Origin: Rhynchospora pubera
Lineage: Eukaryota > Streptophyta > Magnoliopsida > Poales > Cyperaceae
Assembly: GCA_028095005.1 (NCBI GenBank)
Contig: CM051460.1
Span: 284,062,238 to 284,126,237, forward strand
Reading direction: 5' to 3'
Length of the DNA stretch: 64,000 bases
Shown here: positions 1 to 15,300 of the stretch, in pieces
Numbering within the stretch: the stretch's first letter is position 1
Layout of the letters: each line of letters opens with the position of its first letter
Position numbers and translations under genes: made by a program
Notes under the pieces: model-generated
The model's input: the letters and a program-made list of their open reading frames with translations, nothing else
Told to the model about the DNA's origin: nothing
Database searches by the model: none

Positions 1-1191
1 AATATGATTCATGTGTTATTTATTAAAAAAGATTGTATTATACGACGCAAATACGAATACAAAGTGCAAATAACGCAATTATGATCATTTCAGACGTTTC
101 TTGATTCATTCTAAGTTATTTCATCACAATAATTTACATTTAAACTCTTTATACTGTCAAAAATATGATTCATGTGTTATTTATTCAAAAGATTGGTTTA
201 TAGAGGTCAATTGCGCATATAAATTTCAAACAATGCAATTCTGAGAAACATTTGAGAATTTCAATCGTTTCTTGATTCATTCTAAGTCATTTCATCACAA
301 TAATATACATTTAAACTCTTTATACTGTCAAGAATATGATTCATGTGTTATTTATTCAAAAAGATTGGTTTATAGGGGGCAATTGAGCATAGAAATTTCA
401 AACAATGCAATTCTGAGAATTACTTGAGAATTTCAAACGTTTCTGGATTCATTATTAGTCATTTCATCACAATAACCGATATTTAAACTCTTTATACAGT
501 CAAGAATATGATTTATGTGTTATTTATTAAGAAAATTGGATTATACAGTGCAAATACGCATATAAAGTGCAAATAATGCGATACGGAGCATCATTTGAGC
601 ATTTCAAACGTTTCTGGATTCATTCTAAGTCATTTCATCACAATAATTTACATTTACACTCTATATACTGTGAAGAATATGATTCATGTGTTATTTATTC
701 AAAAATATTGGATTATACAAAGTAATTACTCATATGAAGTGCAAATAAAAGAATTCTGAGCATCATTTGAGCATTTCAGGCGTTTCTGGATTCATTATAA
801 GTAATTTCGTCACAATAATCAACATTTAAACTCTTTATACTTGCAAAAATATGATTCATGTGGTATTTATTCAAAAATATTGGATTATATAAGGCAAATA
901 CACATATAAATTGCAAATATTGCAATTCTGATTGTCATTTGAACATTTCAATCGTTTCAGAATTTATTCTTAGTCATTTCATGACATAAACTACATTTAA
1001 ACTCTTTATACTGTCAAAAATATTATTCATATGTTATTTATTAAAAAAATATTGGTTTATGTTGGGCAATTATGCATATAAATTTCAAATTATGCAATTC
1101 AGAGCATCATTTGAGTATTTCAATCATTTCTGGATTGATTCTAAATCATTTCATCACAATAATATACATTTAAACTTTTTATACTGTCAAG
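1..1191 (+). repeat. Truncated 7-monomer higher-order unit (A B C D E/G H I)
   Basis: Starting from a type-A monomer at position 1, the next type-A monomer is at 1192, seven monomers later instead of nine. The monomer at about 676-848 begins like type E (TCAAAAATATTGGATTATA) and continues as type G (CAAAGTAATTACTC). This looks like the product of unequal recombination between E and G that removed two monomer lengths, including F. Confidence 0.8.
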
Positions 1192-4100
1192 AATATGATT
1201 CATGTGTTATTTATTAAAAAAGATTGTATTATACGACGCAAATACGCATATAATGTGCAAATAACGCAATTCTGATCATTTCAGACGTTTCTTGATTCAT
1301 TCTAAGTTATTTCGTCACAATAATTTACATTTAACTCTTTATACTGTCAAAAATTTGATTCATGTGTTATTTATTCAAAAGATTGGTTTATAGAGGTCAA
1401 TTGCGCATATAAATTTCAAACAATGCAATTCTGAGAAACATTTGAGAATTTCAATCGTTTCTAGATTCATTCTAAGTCATTTCATCACAATAATATATAT
1501 TTAAACTCTTTATACTGTCAAGAATATGATTCATGTGTTATTTATTCAAAAAGATTGGTTTATAGGGGGCAATTGCGCATAGAAATTTCAAACAATGCAA
1601 TTCTGAGAATTACTTGAAAATTTCAGACGTTTCTGGATTCATTATTAGTCATTTCATCACAATAACCGATATTTAAACTCTTTATACAGTCAAGAATATG
1701 ATTTATGTGTTATTTATTAAGAAAATTGGATTATACAGTGCAAAGACGCATATAAAGTGCAAATAATGCGATACGGAGCATCATTTGAGCATTTCAACCG
1801 TTTCTGGATTCATTCTAAGTCATTTCATCACAATAATTTACATTTACACTCTATGTACTGTGAAGAATATGATTCATGTGTTATTTATTCAAAAATATTG
1901 GATTATATGGCGCAAATACGCATATAAAGTGCAAATAACGCAATTCTGGATATTACATGAGCATTTCAAACGTTTCTGGATTCATTCTAAGTAATTTCAT
2001 CACAATAATCTACATTTATATTCTTCGTACTTTCAAGAATGTGATTCATGTGTTATTTATTCAAATTTATTGGATTATAGTTGGCAATTACACATATAAA
2101 GTGAAATAATTCAATTCTGAGGATTATTTGAGTATTTCAATAGTTTTTGGATTCATTCTATGTCACTTCATAACAATAATAAACTTTTAAACTCTTTATA
2201 GTTGCACGAATATGATTCATGTGGTATTTATTCAAAAATATTGGATTATACAAAGTAATTACTCATATGAAGTGCAAATAAAAGAATTCTGAGCATCATT
2301 TGAGCATTTCAGGCGTTTCTGGATTCATTATAAGTAATTTCGTCACAATAATCAACATTTAAACTCTTTATACTTGCAAAAATATGATTCATGTGGTATT
2401 TATTCAAAAATATTGGATTATATAAGGCAAATACACATATAAATTGCAAATATTGCAATTCTGATTGTCATTTGAACATTTCAATCGTTTCAGAATTTAT
2501 TCTTAGTCATTTCATGACATAATCTACATTTAAACTCTTTATACTGTCAAAAATATTATTCATATGTTATTTATTAAAAAAATATTGGTTTATGTTGGGC
2601 AATTATGCATATAAATTTCAAATTATGCAATTCGGAGCATCATTTGAGTATTTCAATCATTTCTGGATTGATTCTAAATCATTTCATCACAATAATATAC
2701 ATTTAAACTTTTTATACTGTCAAGAATATGATTCATGTGTTATTTATTAAAAAAGATTGTATTATACGACGCAAATACGCATATAAAGTGCAAATAACGC
2801 AATTCTGATCATTATCTGATCATTTCAGACGTTTCTTGATTCATTCTAAGTTATTTCGTCACAATAATTTACATTTAACTCTTTATACTGTCAAAAATTT
2901 GATTCATGTGTTATTTATTCAAAAGATTGGTTTATAGAGGTCAATTGCGCATATAAATTTCAAACAATGCAATTCTTAGAAACATTTGAGAATTTCAATC
3001 GTTTCTTGATTCATTCTAAGTCATTTCATCACAATAATATACATTTAAACTCTTTATACTGTCAAGAATATGATTCATGTGTTATTTATTCAAAAAGATT
3101 GGTTTATAGGGGGCAATTGCGCATAGAAATTTCAAACAATGCAATTCTGGGAATTACTTGAGAATTTCAAACGTTTCTGGATTCATTATTAGTCATTTCA
3201 TCACAATAACCGATATTTAAACTATTTATACAGTCAAGAATATGATTTATGTGTTATTTATTAAGAAAATTGGATTATACAGTGCAAATACGCATATAAA
3301 GTGCAAATAATGCGATACGGAGCATCATTTGAGCATTTCAAACGTTTCTGGATTCATTCTAAGTCATTTCATCACAATAATTTACATTTACACTCTATAT
3401 ACTGTGAAGAATATGATTAATGTGTTATTTATTCAAAAATATTGGATTATATGGCGCAAATACGCATATAAAGTGCAAAGAACGCAATTCTGGATATTAC
3501 ATGAGCATTTCAAACGTTTCTGGATTCATTCTAAGTAATTTCATCACAATAATCTACATTTATATTCTTCGTACTTTCAAGAATGTGATTCATGTGTTAT
3601 TTATTCAAATTGATTGGATTATAGTTGGCAATTACACATATAAAGTGAAATAATTCAATTCTGAGGATTATTTGAGTATTTCAATCGTTTTTGGATTCTA
3701 TGTCACTTCATAACAATAATGAACTTTTAAACTCTTTATAGTTGCACGAATGTGATTCATGTGGTATTTATTCAAAAAGATTGGATTATACAAAGTAATT
3801 ACTCATATGAAGTGCAAATAAAAGAATTCTGAGCATTATTTGAGCATTTCAGGCGTTTGTGGATTCATTATAAGTAATTTCATCTCAATAATCAACATTT
3901 AAACTCTTTATACTTGCAAAAATTTGATTCATGTGGTTTTTATTCAAAAATATTGAATTATATCAGGCAAATACACATATAAATTGCAAATATTGCAATT
4001 CTGATTGTCATTTGAACATTTCATTCGTTTCAGCATTTATTCTAAGTCATTTCATCACAATAATCTACATTTAAACTCTTTATACTGTCAAAAATATTAT

Positions 4101-4265
4101 TCATATGTTATTTATTAAAAAAATATTGGTTTATGTAGGGCAATTATGCATATAAATTTCAAATTATGCAATTCGGAGCATCATTTGAGTATTTCAATCA
4201 TTTCTGGATTGATTCTAAATCATTTCATCACAATAATATACATTTAAACTTTTTATACTGTCAAG
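1192..4265 (+). repeat. Two canonical 9-monomer higher-order units (A-I)
   Basis: Type-A monomers start at 1192, 2725 and 4266, giving units of 1533 and 1541 bp, each with monomers A B C D E F G H I in order. Part of the length difference is a short deletion in the type-A monomer near 1270. There a TGATCATTATCTGATCA segment, present at about 2806-2822, is collapsed to a single TGATCA. Confidence 0.88.
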
Positions 4266-4311
4266 AATATGATTCATGTGTTATTTATTAAAAAAGATTG
4301 TATTATACGAC

Positions 4312-4811
4312 NNNNNNNNNNNNNNNNNNNNNNNNNNNNNNNNNNNNNNNNNNNNNNNNNNNNNNNNNNNNNNNNNNNNNNNNNNNNNNNNNNNNNNNNN
4401 NNNNNNNNNNNNNNNNNNNNNNNNNNNNNNNNNNNNNNNNNNNNNNNNNNNNNNNNNNNNNNNNNNNNNNNNNNNNNNNNNNNNNNNNNNNNNNNNNNNN
4501 NNNNNNNNNNNNNNNNNNNNNNNNNNNNNNNNNNNNNNNNNNNNNNNNNNNNNNNNNNNNNNNNNNNNNNNNNNNNNNNNNNNNNNNNNNNNNNNNNNNN
4601 NNNNNNNNNNNNNNNNNNNNNNNNNNNNNNNNNNNNNNNNNNNNNNNNNNNNNNNNNNNNNNNNNNNNNNNNNNNNNNNNNNNNNNNNNNNNNNNNNNNN
4701 NNNNNNNNNNNNNNNNNNNNNNNNNNNNNNNNNNNNNNNNNNNNNNNNNNNNNNNNNNNNNNNNNNNNNNNNNNNNNNNNNNNNNNNNNNNNNNNNNNNN
4801 NNNNNNNNNNN
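4312..4811. other. Assembly gap (500 N)
   Basis: Exactly 500 undetermined bases. The sequence enters the gap inside a type-A monomer and leaves it inside a type-H monomer. In the array's fixed order that skips at least B to G, roughly 1 kb or more, so 500 is probably a placeholder length. Confidence 0.98.
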
Positions 4812-4816
4812 ATTTT

Positions 4817-7800
4817 ATGTGGTTTTTATTCAAAAATATTGGATTATATCAGGCAAAAATACACATATAAATTGCAAATATTGCAATTCTGATTGTCATT
4901 TGAATATTTCAATCGTTTCCGAATTTATTCTAAGTCATTTCATCACAATAATCTACATTTAAACTCTTTATACTGTCAAAAATATTATTCATATGTTATT
5001 TATTAAAAAAATATTGGTTTATGTAGGGCAATTATGCATATAATTTTCAAATTATGCAATTCGGAGCATCATTTGAGTATTTCAATCATTTCTGGATTGA
5101 TTCTAAATCATTTCATCACAATAATATACATTTAAACTTTTTATACTGTCAAGAATATGATTCATGTGTTATTTATTAAAAAAGATTGTATTATACGACG
5201 CAAATAAGCATATAAAGTGCAAATAACGCAATTCTGATCATTATCTGATCATTTCAGACGTTTCTTGATTCATTCTAAGTTATTTCGTCACAATAATTTA
5301 CATTTAAACTCTTTATACTGTCAAAAATATGATTCATGTGTTATTTATTCAAAAGATTGGTTTATAGAGGTCAATTGCGCATATAAATTTCAAGCTATGC
5401 AATTCTGAGAAACATTTGAGAATTTCAATCGTTTCTTGATTCATTCTAAGTCATTTCATCACAATAATATACATTTAAACTCTTTATACTGTCAAGAATA
5501 TGATTAATGTGTTATTTATTCAAAAAGATTGGTTTATAGGGGGCAATTGCGCATAGAAATTTCAAAAAATGCAATTTTGAGAATTACATTAGAATTTCAA
5601 ACGTTTCTGGATTCATTATTTGTCATTTCATCACAATAACCGATATTTAAACTCTTTATACAGTCAAGAATATGATTTATGTGTTATTTATTAAGAAAAT
5701 TGGATTATACAGTGCAAATACGCATATAAAGTGCAAATAATGCGATACGGATCATCATTTGAGCATTTCAAACGTTTCTGGATTCATTCTAAGTCATTTC
5801 ATCACAATAATTTACATTTAAACTCTATATACTGTGAAGAATATGATTCATGTGTTATTTATTCAAAAATATTGGATTATATGGCGCAAATACGCATATA
5901 AAGTGCAAATAACGCAATTCTGGATATTACATGAGCATTTCAAACGTTTCTGGATTCATTCTAAGTAATTTCATCACAATAATCTACATTTATATTCTTC
6001 GTACATTTATTTATTCAAATTGATTGGATTATAGAAGTCAATTGCGCATATAAATTTCAAACAATGCAATTCTGAGAAACATTTGAGAATTTCAATCGTT
6101 TCTTGATTCATTCTAAGTCATTTCATCACTATAATATACATTTAAACTCTTTATACTGTCAAGAATATGATTCTTGTGTTATTTATTCAAAAAGATTGGT
6201 TTATAGGGGGCAATTGCGCATAGAAATTTCAAACAATGCAATTCTGAGAATTACTTGAGAATTTCAGACGTTTCTGGATTCATTATTAGTCATTTCATCA
6301 CAATAACCGATATTTAAACTCCTTATACTGTCAAGAATTTGATTTATGTGTTATTTATTAAAAACATTCTATTATACAGTGCAAATACGCATATAAAGTG
6401 CAAATAATGCAATACGGAGCATCATTTGAGCATTTCAAACGTTTCTGGATTCATTCTAAGTCATTTCATCACAATAATTTACATTTACACTCTATATACT
6501 GTGAATAATATGATTCATGTGTTATTTATTCAAAAATATTGGATTATATGGCGCAAATACGCATATAAAGTGCAAATAACTCAATTCTGGATATTACATG
6601 AGCTTTTCAAACGTTTCTGGATTCATTCTAAGTAATTTCGTCACAATAATCTACATTTATATTCTTCGTACTTTCAAGAATATGATTCATGTGTTATTTA
6701 TTCAAATTGATTGGATTATAGTGGGCAATTACACATATAAATTGAAATAATTCAATTCTGAGGATTATTTGAGTATTTCAATCGTTTTTGGATTCATTCT
6801 ATGTCATTTCATAACAATAAGGAACTTTTAAACTCTTTATAGTTGCACGAATATGATTCATGTGGTATTTATTCAAAAAGATTGGATTATACAAATTAAT
6901 TACTCATATGAAGTGCAAATAAAAGAATTCTGAGCATCATTTGAGCATTTCAGTCATTTCTGGATTCATTATAAGTAATTTCATCTCAATAATCAACATT
7001 TAAACTCTTTATACTTGCAAAAATTTGATTCATGTGGTTTTTATTCAAAAATATTGGATTATATCAGGCAAATACGCATATAAATTGCAAATATTGCAAT
7101 TCTGATTGTCATTTGAACATTTCAATCGTTTCAGAATTTATTCTAAGTCATTTCATCACAATAATCTACATTTAAACTCTTTATACTGTCAAAAATATTA
7201 TTCATATGTTATTTATTAAAAAAATATTGGTTTATGTAGGGCAATTATGCATATAAATTTCAAATTATGCAATTCGGAGCATCATTTGTGTATTTCAATC
7301 ATTTCTGGATTGATTCTAAATCATTTCATCACAATAATATACATTTAAACTTTTTATACTGTCAAGAATATGATTCATGTGTTATTTATTAAAAAAGATT
7401 GTATTATACGACACAAATACGCATATAAAGTGCAAATAACGCAATTCTGATTATTATCTGATCATTTCAGACGTTTCTTGATTCATTCTAAGTTATTTCG
7501 TCACAATAATTTATATTTAAACTCTTTATACTGTCAAAAATATGATTCATGTGTTATTTATTCAAAAAATTGGTTTATAGAGGTCAATTGCGCATATAAA
7601 TTTCAAACAATGAAATTCTGAGAAACATTTGAGAATTTCAATCATTACTTGATTCATTCTAAGTCATTTCATCACAATAATATACATTTAAACTCTTTAT
7701 ACTGTCAAGAATATGATTCATGTGTTATTTATTCAAAAATATTGGTTTATAGGGGGCAATTGCGCATAGAAATTTCAAACAATGCAATTCTGAGAATTAC

Positions 7801-10800
7801 TTGAGAATTTCAAACGTTTCTGGATTCATTATTAGTCATTTCATCACAATAACCGATATTTAAACTCTTTATACAGTCAAGAATATGATTTATGTGTTAT
7901 TTATTAAGAATATTGGATTATACAGTGCAAATACGCATATAAAGTGCAAATAATGCGATACGGAGCATCATTTGAGCATTTCAAACGTTTCTGGATTCAT
8001 TCTAAGTCATTTCATCACAATAATTTACATTTACACTCTATATACTGTGAAGAATATGATTCATGTGTTATTTATTCAAAAATATTGGATTATATGGCGC
8101 AAATATGCATATAAAGTGCCAATAACGCAATTCTGGATATTACATGAGCATTTCAAACGTTTCTGGATTCATTCTAAGTAATTTCATCACAATAATCTAC
8201 ATTTATATTCTTCGTACTTTCAAGAATGTGATTCATGTGTTATTTATTCAAATTGATTGGATTATAGTTGCCAATTACACATATAAAGTGAAATAATTCA
8301 ATTCTGAGGATTATTTGAGTATTTCAATCGTTTTTGGATTCATTCTATGTCACTTCATAACAATAATGAACTTTTAAACTCTTTTTAGTTGCACGAATAT
8401 GATTCATGTGGTATTTATTCAAAAAGATTGGATTATACAAAGTAATTACTCATATGAAGTGCAAATAAAAGAATTCTGAGCATTATTTGAGCATTTCAGG
8501 CGTTTCTGGATTCATTATAAGTAATTTCGTCACAATAATCAACATTTAAACTCTTTATACTTGCAAAAATATGATTCATGTGGTATTTATTCAAAAATAT
8601 TGGATTATATAAGGCAAATACACATATAAGTTGCAAATATTGCAATTCTGATTGTCATTTGAAAATTTCAATCGTTTCAGAATTTATTCTAAGTCATTTC
8701 ATGACATAATCTACATTTAAACTCTTTATACTGTCAAAAATATTATTCATATGTTATTTATTAAAAAAATATTGGTTTATGTAGGGCAATTATGCATTTA
8801 AATTTCAAATTATGCAATTCTGAGCATCATTTGAGTATTTCAATCATTTCTGGATTGATTCTAAGTCATTTCATCAAAATAATATACATTTAAACTTTTT
8901 TATACTGTCATGAATTACGACGCATGTGTTATTTATTCAAAAAGATTGCAATATACGACGCAAATACGCCTATAAAGTGCAAATAACGCAATTCTGATAA
9001 TTATATGATAATTTCCGGCGTTTCTTGATTCATTCTAAGTTATTTCATCACAATAATTTACATTTAAACTCTTTATATTGACAAAAATATGATTCGTGTG
9101 TTATTTATTCAAAAGATTGGTTTATAGAGGTCAATTGCGCATATAAATTTCAAACAATGAAATTCTGAGAAACATTTGAGAATTTCAATCGTTTCTAGAT
9201 TCATTCTTAGTCATTTCATCACAATAATATACATTTAAACTCTTTATACTGTCAGTAATATGATTCATGTGTTATTTATTCAAAAAGATTGGTTTATAGG
9301 GGGCAATTGCGCATAGAAATTTCAAACAATGCAATTCTGAGAATTACTTGAGAATTTCAGACGTTTCTGGATTCTTTATTAGTCATTTCATCACAATAAC
9401 CGATATTTAAACTCCTTATACTGTCAAGAATATGATTTAAGTATTATTTATTAAAAAAATTTGGATTATACAGTGCAAATACGCATATAAATTGCAAATA
9501 ATGCAATACGGAGCATCATTTGAGCATTTCAAACGTTTCTGGATTCATTCTAAGTCATTTCATCACAATAATTTACATTTACACTCTATATACTGTGAAG
9601 AATATGATTCATGTGTTATTTATTCAAAAATATTGGTTTATATGGCGCAAATACGCATATAAAGTGCAAATAACTCAATTCTTGATATTACATGAGCTTT
9701 TCAAACGTTTCTGGATTCATTCTAAGTAATTTCATCACAATAATCTACATTTATATTCTTCGTACTTTCAAGAATATGATTCATGTGTTATTTATTCAAA
9801 TTGATTGGATTATAGTGGGCAATTACACATATAAAGTGAAATAATTCAATTCTGAGGATTATTTGAGTATTTCAATCGTTTTTGGATTCATTCTATGTCA
9901 TTTCATAACAATAATGAACTTTTAAACTCTTTATAGTTGCACGAATATGATTCATGGGGTATTTATTCAAAAAGATTGGATTATACAAATTAATTACTCA
10001 TAAGAAGTGCAAATAAAAGAATTCTGAGCATCATTTGAGCATTTCAGGCATTTCTGGATTCATTATAAGTAATTTCATCTCAATAATCAACATTTAAACT
10101 CTTTATACTTGCAAAAATTTGATTCATGTGGTTTTTATTCAAAAATATTGGATTATATCAGGCAAATACACATATAAATTGCAAATATTGCAATTCTGAT
10201 TGTCATTTGAACATTTCAATCGTTTCAGAATTTATTCTAAGTCATTTCATCACAATAATCTACATTTAAACTCTTTATACTGTCAAAAATATTATTCATA
10301 TGTTATTTATTAAAAAAATATTGGTTTATGTTGGGCAATTATGCATATAAATTTCAAATTATGCAATTCGGAGCATCATTTGTGTATTTCAATCATTTCT
10401 GGATTGATTCTAAATCATTTCATCACAATAATATACATTTAAACTTTTTATACTGTCAAGAATATGATTCATGTGTTATTTATTAAAAAAGATTGTATTA
10501 TACGACGCAAATACGCATATAAAGTGCAAATAACGCAATTCTGATCATTATCTGATCATTTCAGACGTTTCTTGATTCATTCTAAGTTATTTCGTCACAA
10601 TAATTTACATTTAAACTCTTTATACTGTCAAAAATATGATTCATGTGTTATTTATTCAAAAGATTGGTTTATAGAGGTCAATTGCGCATATAAATTTCAA
10701 ACAATGCAATTCTAAGAAACATTTGAGAATTTCAATCGTTTCTTGATTCATTCTAAGTCATTCCATCATAATAATATACATTTAAACTCTTTATACTGTC

Positions 10801-12358
10801 AAGAATATGATTCATGTGTTATTTATTCAAAAAGATTGGTTTATAGGGGGCAATTGCGCATAGAAATTTCAAAAAATGCAATTCTGAGAATTACTTGAGA
10901 ATTTCAAACGTTTCTGGATTCATTATTAGTCATTTCATCACAATAACAGATATTTAAACTCTTTATACAGTCAAGAATATGATTTTTGTGTTATTTATTA
11001 TGAAAATTGGATTATACAGTGCAAATACGCATATAAAGTGCAAATAAGGAGATACGGTGCATCAATTGAGCATTTCAAACGTTTCTGGATTCATTCTAAG
11101 TCATTTCATCACAATAATTTACATTTACACTCTATATACTGTGAAGAATATGATTCATGTGTTATTTATTCAAAAATATTGGATTATATGGCGCAAATAC
11201 GCATATAAAGTGCAAATAACGCAATTCTGGATATTACATGAGCATTTAAAACGTTTCTGGATTCATTCTAAGTAATTTCATCACAATAATCTACATTTAT
11301 ATTCTTCGTACTTTCAAGAATGTGATTCATGTGTTATTTATTCTAATTGATTGGATTATAGAAGTCAATTGCGCATATAAATTTCAAACAATGCAATTCT
11401 GAGAAACATTTGAGAATTTCAATCGTTTCTTGATTCATTCTAAGTCATTTCATCACAATAATATAAATTTAAACTCTTTATACTGTCAAGAATATGATTC
11501 ATGTGTTATTTATTCAAAAAGATTGGTTTATAGGGGGCAATTGCGCATAGAAATTTCAAACAATGCAATTCTGAGAATTACTTGAGAATTTCAGACGTTT
11601 CTGGATTCATTATTAGTCATTTCATCACAATAACCGATATTTAAACTCCTTGTACTGTCAAGAATTTGATTTATGTGTTATTTATTAAAATAATTCTATT
11701 ATACAGTGCAAATACGCATATAAAGTGCAAATAATGCAATACGGAGCATCATTTGAGCATTTCAAACGTTTCTGGATTCATTCTAAGTCATTTCATCACA
11801 ATAATTTACATTTACACTCTATATACTGTGAAGAATATGATTCATGTGTTATTTATTCAAAAATATTGGATTATATGGCGCAAATACGCATATAAAGTGC
11901 AAATAACTCAATTCTGGATATTACATGAGCTTTTCAAACGTTTCTGGATTCATTCTAAGTAATTTCATCACAATAATCTACATTTATATTCTTCGTACTT
12001 TCAAGAATATGATTCATGTGTTATTTATTCAAATTGATTGGATTATAGTGGGCAATTACACATATAAAGTGAAATAATTCAATTCTGAGGATTATTTGAG
12101 TATTTCAATCGTTTTTGGATTCATTCTATGTCAGTTCATAACAATAATGAACTTTTAAACTCTTTATAGTTGCACGAATATGATTCATGTGGTATTTATT
12201 CAAAAAGATTGGATTATACAAATTAATTACTCATATGAAGTGCAAATAAAAGAATTCTGAGCATCATTTGAGCGTTTCAGGCATTTCTGGATTCATTATA
12301 AGTAATTTCATCTCAATAATCAACATTTAAACTCTTTATACTTGCAAAAATTTGATTC
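4817..12358 (+). repeat. 7542-bp, 44-monomer higher-order repeat, copy 1
   Basis: The block is repeated at an offset of exactly 7542 bases: the ATGTGG of the type-H monomer is at 4817, 12359 and 19901. The monomer order is H I A B C D E (F/B) C D E F G, then H-G (nine), again H-G (nine), then H I A B C D E (F/B) C D E F G. That is 13+9+9+13 = 44 monomers. Each 13-mer is a 9-mer carrying an extra four monomers joined through a hybrid F/B monomer. The hybrid near 6005 lacks about 22 bp compared with the one near 11330. Confidence 0.9.
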
Positions 12359-15300
12359 ATGTGGTTTTTATTCAAAAATATTGGATTATATCAGGCAAAA
12401 ATACACATATAAATTGCAAATATTGCAATTCTGATTGTCATTTGAACATTTCAATCGTTTCCGAATTTATTCTAAGTCATTTCATCACAATAATCTACAT
12501 TTAAACTCTTTATACTGTCAAAAATATTATTCATATGTTATTTATTAAAAAAATATTGGTTTATGTAGGGCAATTATGCATATAATTTTCAAATTATGCA
12601 ATTCGGAGCATCATTTGAGTATTTCAATCATTTCTGGATTGATTCTAAATCATTTCATCACAATAATATACATTTAAACTTTTTATACTGTCAAGAATAT
12701 GATTCATGTGTTATTTATTAAAAAAGATTGTATTATACGACGCAAATAAGCATATAAAGTGCAAATAACGCAATTCTGATCATTATCTGATCATTTCAGA
12801 CGTTTCTTGATTCATTCTAAGTTATTTCGTCACAATAATTTACATTTAAACTCTTTATACTGTCAAAAATATGATTCATGTGTTATTTATTCAAAAGATT
12901 GGTTTATAGAGGTCAATTGCGCATATAAATTTCAAGCTATGCAATTCTGAGAAACATTTGAGAATTTCAATCGTTTCTTGATTCATTCTAAGTCATTTCA
13001 TCACAATAATATACATTTAAACTCTTTATACTGTCAAGAATATGATTAATGTGTTATTTATTCAAAAAGATTGGTTTATAGGGGGCAATTGCGCATAGAA
13101 ATTTCAAACAATGCAATTTTGAGAATTATATTAGAATTTCAAACGTTTCTGGATTCATTATTAGTCATTTCATCACAATAACCGATATTTAAACTCTTTA
13201 TACAGTCAAGAATATGATTTATGTGTTATTTATTAAGAAAATTGGATTATACAGTGCAAATACGCATATAAAGTGCAAATAATGCGATACGGATCATCAT
13301 TTGAGCATTTCAAACGTTTCTGGATTCATTCTAAGTCATTTCATCACAATAATTTACATTTAAACTCTATATACTGTGAAGAATATGATTCATGTGTTAT
13401 TTATTCAAAAATATTGGATTATATGGCGCAAATACGCATATAAAGTGCAAATAACGCAATTCTGGATATTACATGAGCATTTCAAACGTTTCTGGATTCA
13501 TTCTAAGTAATTTCATCACAATAATCTACATTTATATTCTTCGTACATTTATTTATTCAAATTGATTGGATTATAGAAGTCAATTGCGCATATAAATTTC
13601 AAACAATGCAATTCTGAGAAACATTTGAGAATTTCAATCGTTTCTTGATTCATTCTAAGTCATTTCATCACTATAATATACATTTAAACTCTTTATACTG
13701 TCAAGAATATGATTCTTGTGTTATTTATTCAAAAAGATTGGTTTATAGGGGGCAATTGCGCATAGAAATTTCAAACAATGCAATTCTGAGAATTACTTGA
13801 GAATTTCAGACGTTTCTGGATTCATTATTAGTCATTTCATCACAATAACCGATATTTAAACTCCTTATACTGTCAAGAATTTGATTTATGTGTTATTTAT
13901 TAAAAACATTCTATTATACAGTGCAAATACGCATATAAAGTGCAAATAATGCAATACGGAGCATCATTTGAGCATTTCAAACGTTTCTGGATTCATTCTA
14001 AGTCATTTCATCACAATAATTTACATTTACACTCTATATACTGTGAATAATATGATTCATGTGTTATTTATTCAAAAATATTGGATTATATGGCGCAAAT
14101 ACGCATATAAAGTGCAAATAACTCAATTCTGGATATTACATGAGCTTTTCAAACGTTTCTGGATTCATTCTAAGTAATTTCGTCACAATAATCTACATTT
14201 ATATTCTTCGTACTTTCAAGAATATGATTCATGTGTTATTTATTCAAATTGATTGGATTATAGTGGGCAATTACACATATAAATTGAAATAATTCAATTC
14301 TGAGGATTATTTGAGTATTTCAATCGTTTTTGGATTCATTCTATGTCATTTCATAACAATAAGGAACTTTTAAACTCTTTATAGTTGCACGAATATGATT
14401 CATGTGGTATTTATTCAAAAAGATTGGATTATACAAATTAATTACTCATATGAAGTGCAAATAAAAGAATTCTGAGCATCATTTGAGCATTTCAGTCATT
14501 TCTGGATTCATTATAAGTAATTTCATCTCAATAATCAACATTTAAACTCTTTATACTTGCAAAAATTTGATTCATGTGGTTTTTATTCAAAAATATTGGA
14601 TTATATCAGGCAAATACGCATATAAATTGCAAATATTGCAATTCTGATTGTCATTTGAACATTTCAATCGTTTCAGAATTTATTCTAAGTCATTTCATCA
14701 CAATAATCTACATTTAAACTCTTTATACTGTCAAAAATATTATTCATATGTTATTTATTAAAAAAATATTGGTTTATGTAGGGCAATTATGCATATAAAT
14801 TTCAAATTATGCAATTCGGAGCATCATTTGTGTATTTCAATCATTTCTGGATTGATTCTAAATCATTTCATCACAATAATATACATTTAAACTTTTTATA
14901 CTGTCAAGAATATGATTCATGTGTTATTTATTAAAAAAGATTGTATTATACGACACAAATACGCATATAAAGTGCAAATAACGCAATTCTGATTATTATC
15001 TGATCATTTCAGACGTTTCTTGATTCATTCTAAGTTATTTCGTCACAATAATTTACATTTAAACTCTTTATACTGTCAAAAATATGATTCATGTGTTATT
15101 TATTCAAAAAATTGGTTTATAGAGGTCAATTGCGCATATAAATTTCAAACAATGAAATTCTGAGAAACATTTGAGAATTTCAATCATTACTTGATTCATT
15201 CTAAGTCATTTCATCACAATAATATACATTTAAACTCTTTATACTGTCAAGAATATGATTCATGTGTTATTTATTCAAAAATATTGGTTTATAGGGGGCA

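Noticed and set aside
4269..4962. Open frames running across the N block
   Set aside because: They exist only because undetermined bases cannot contain stop codons.
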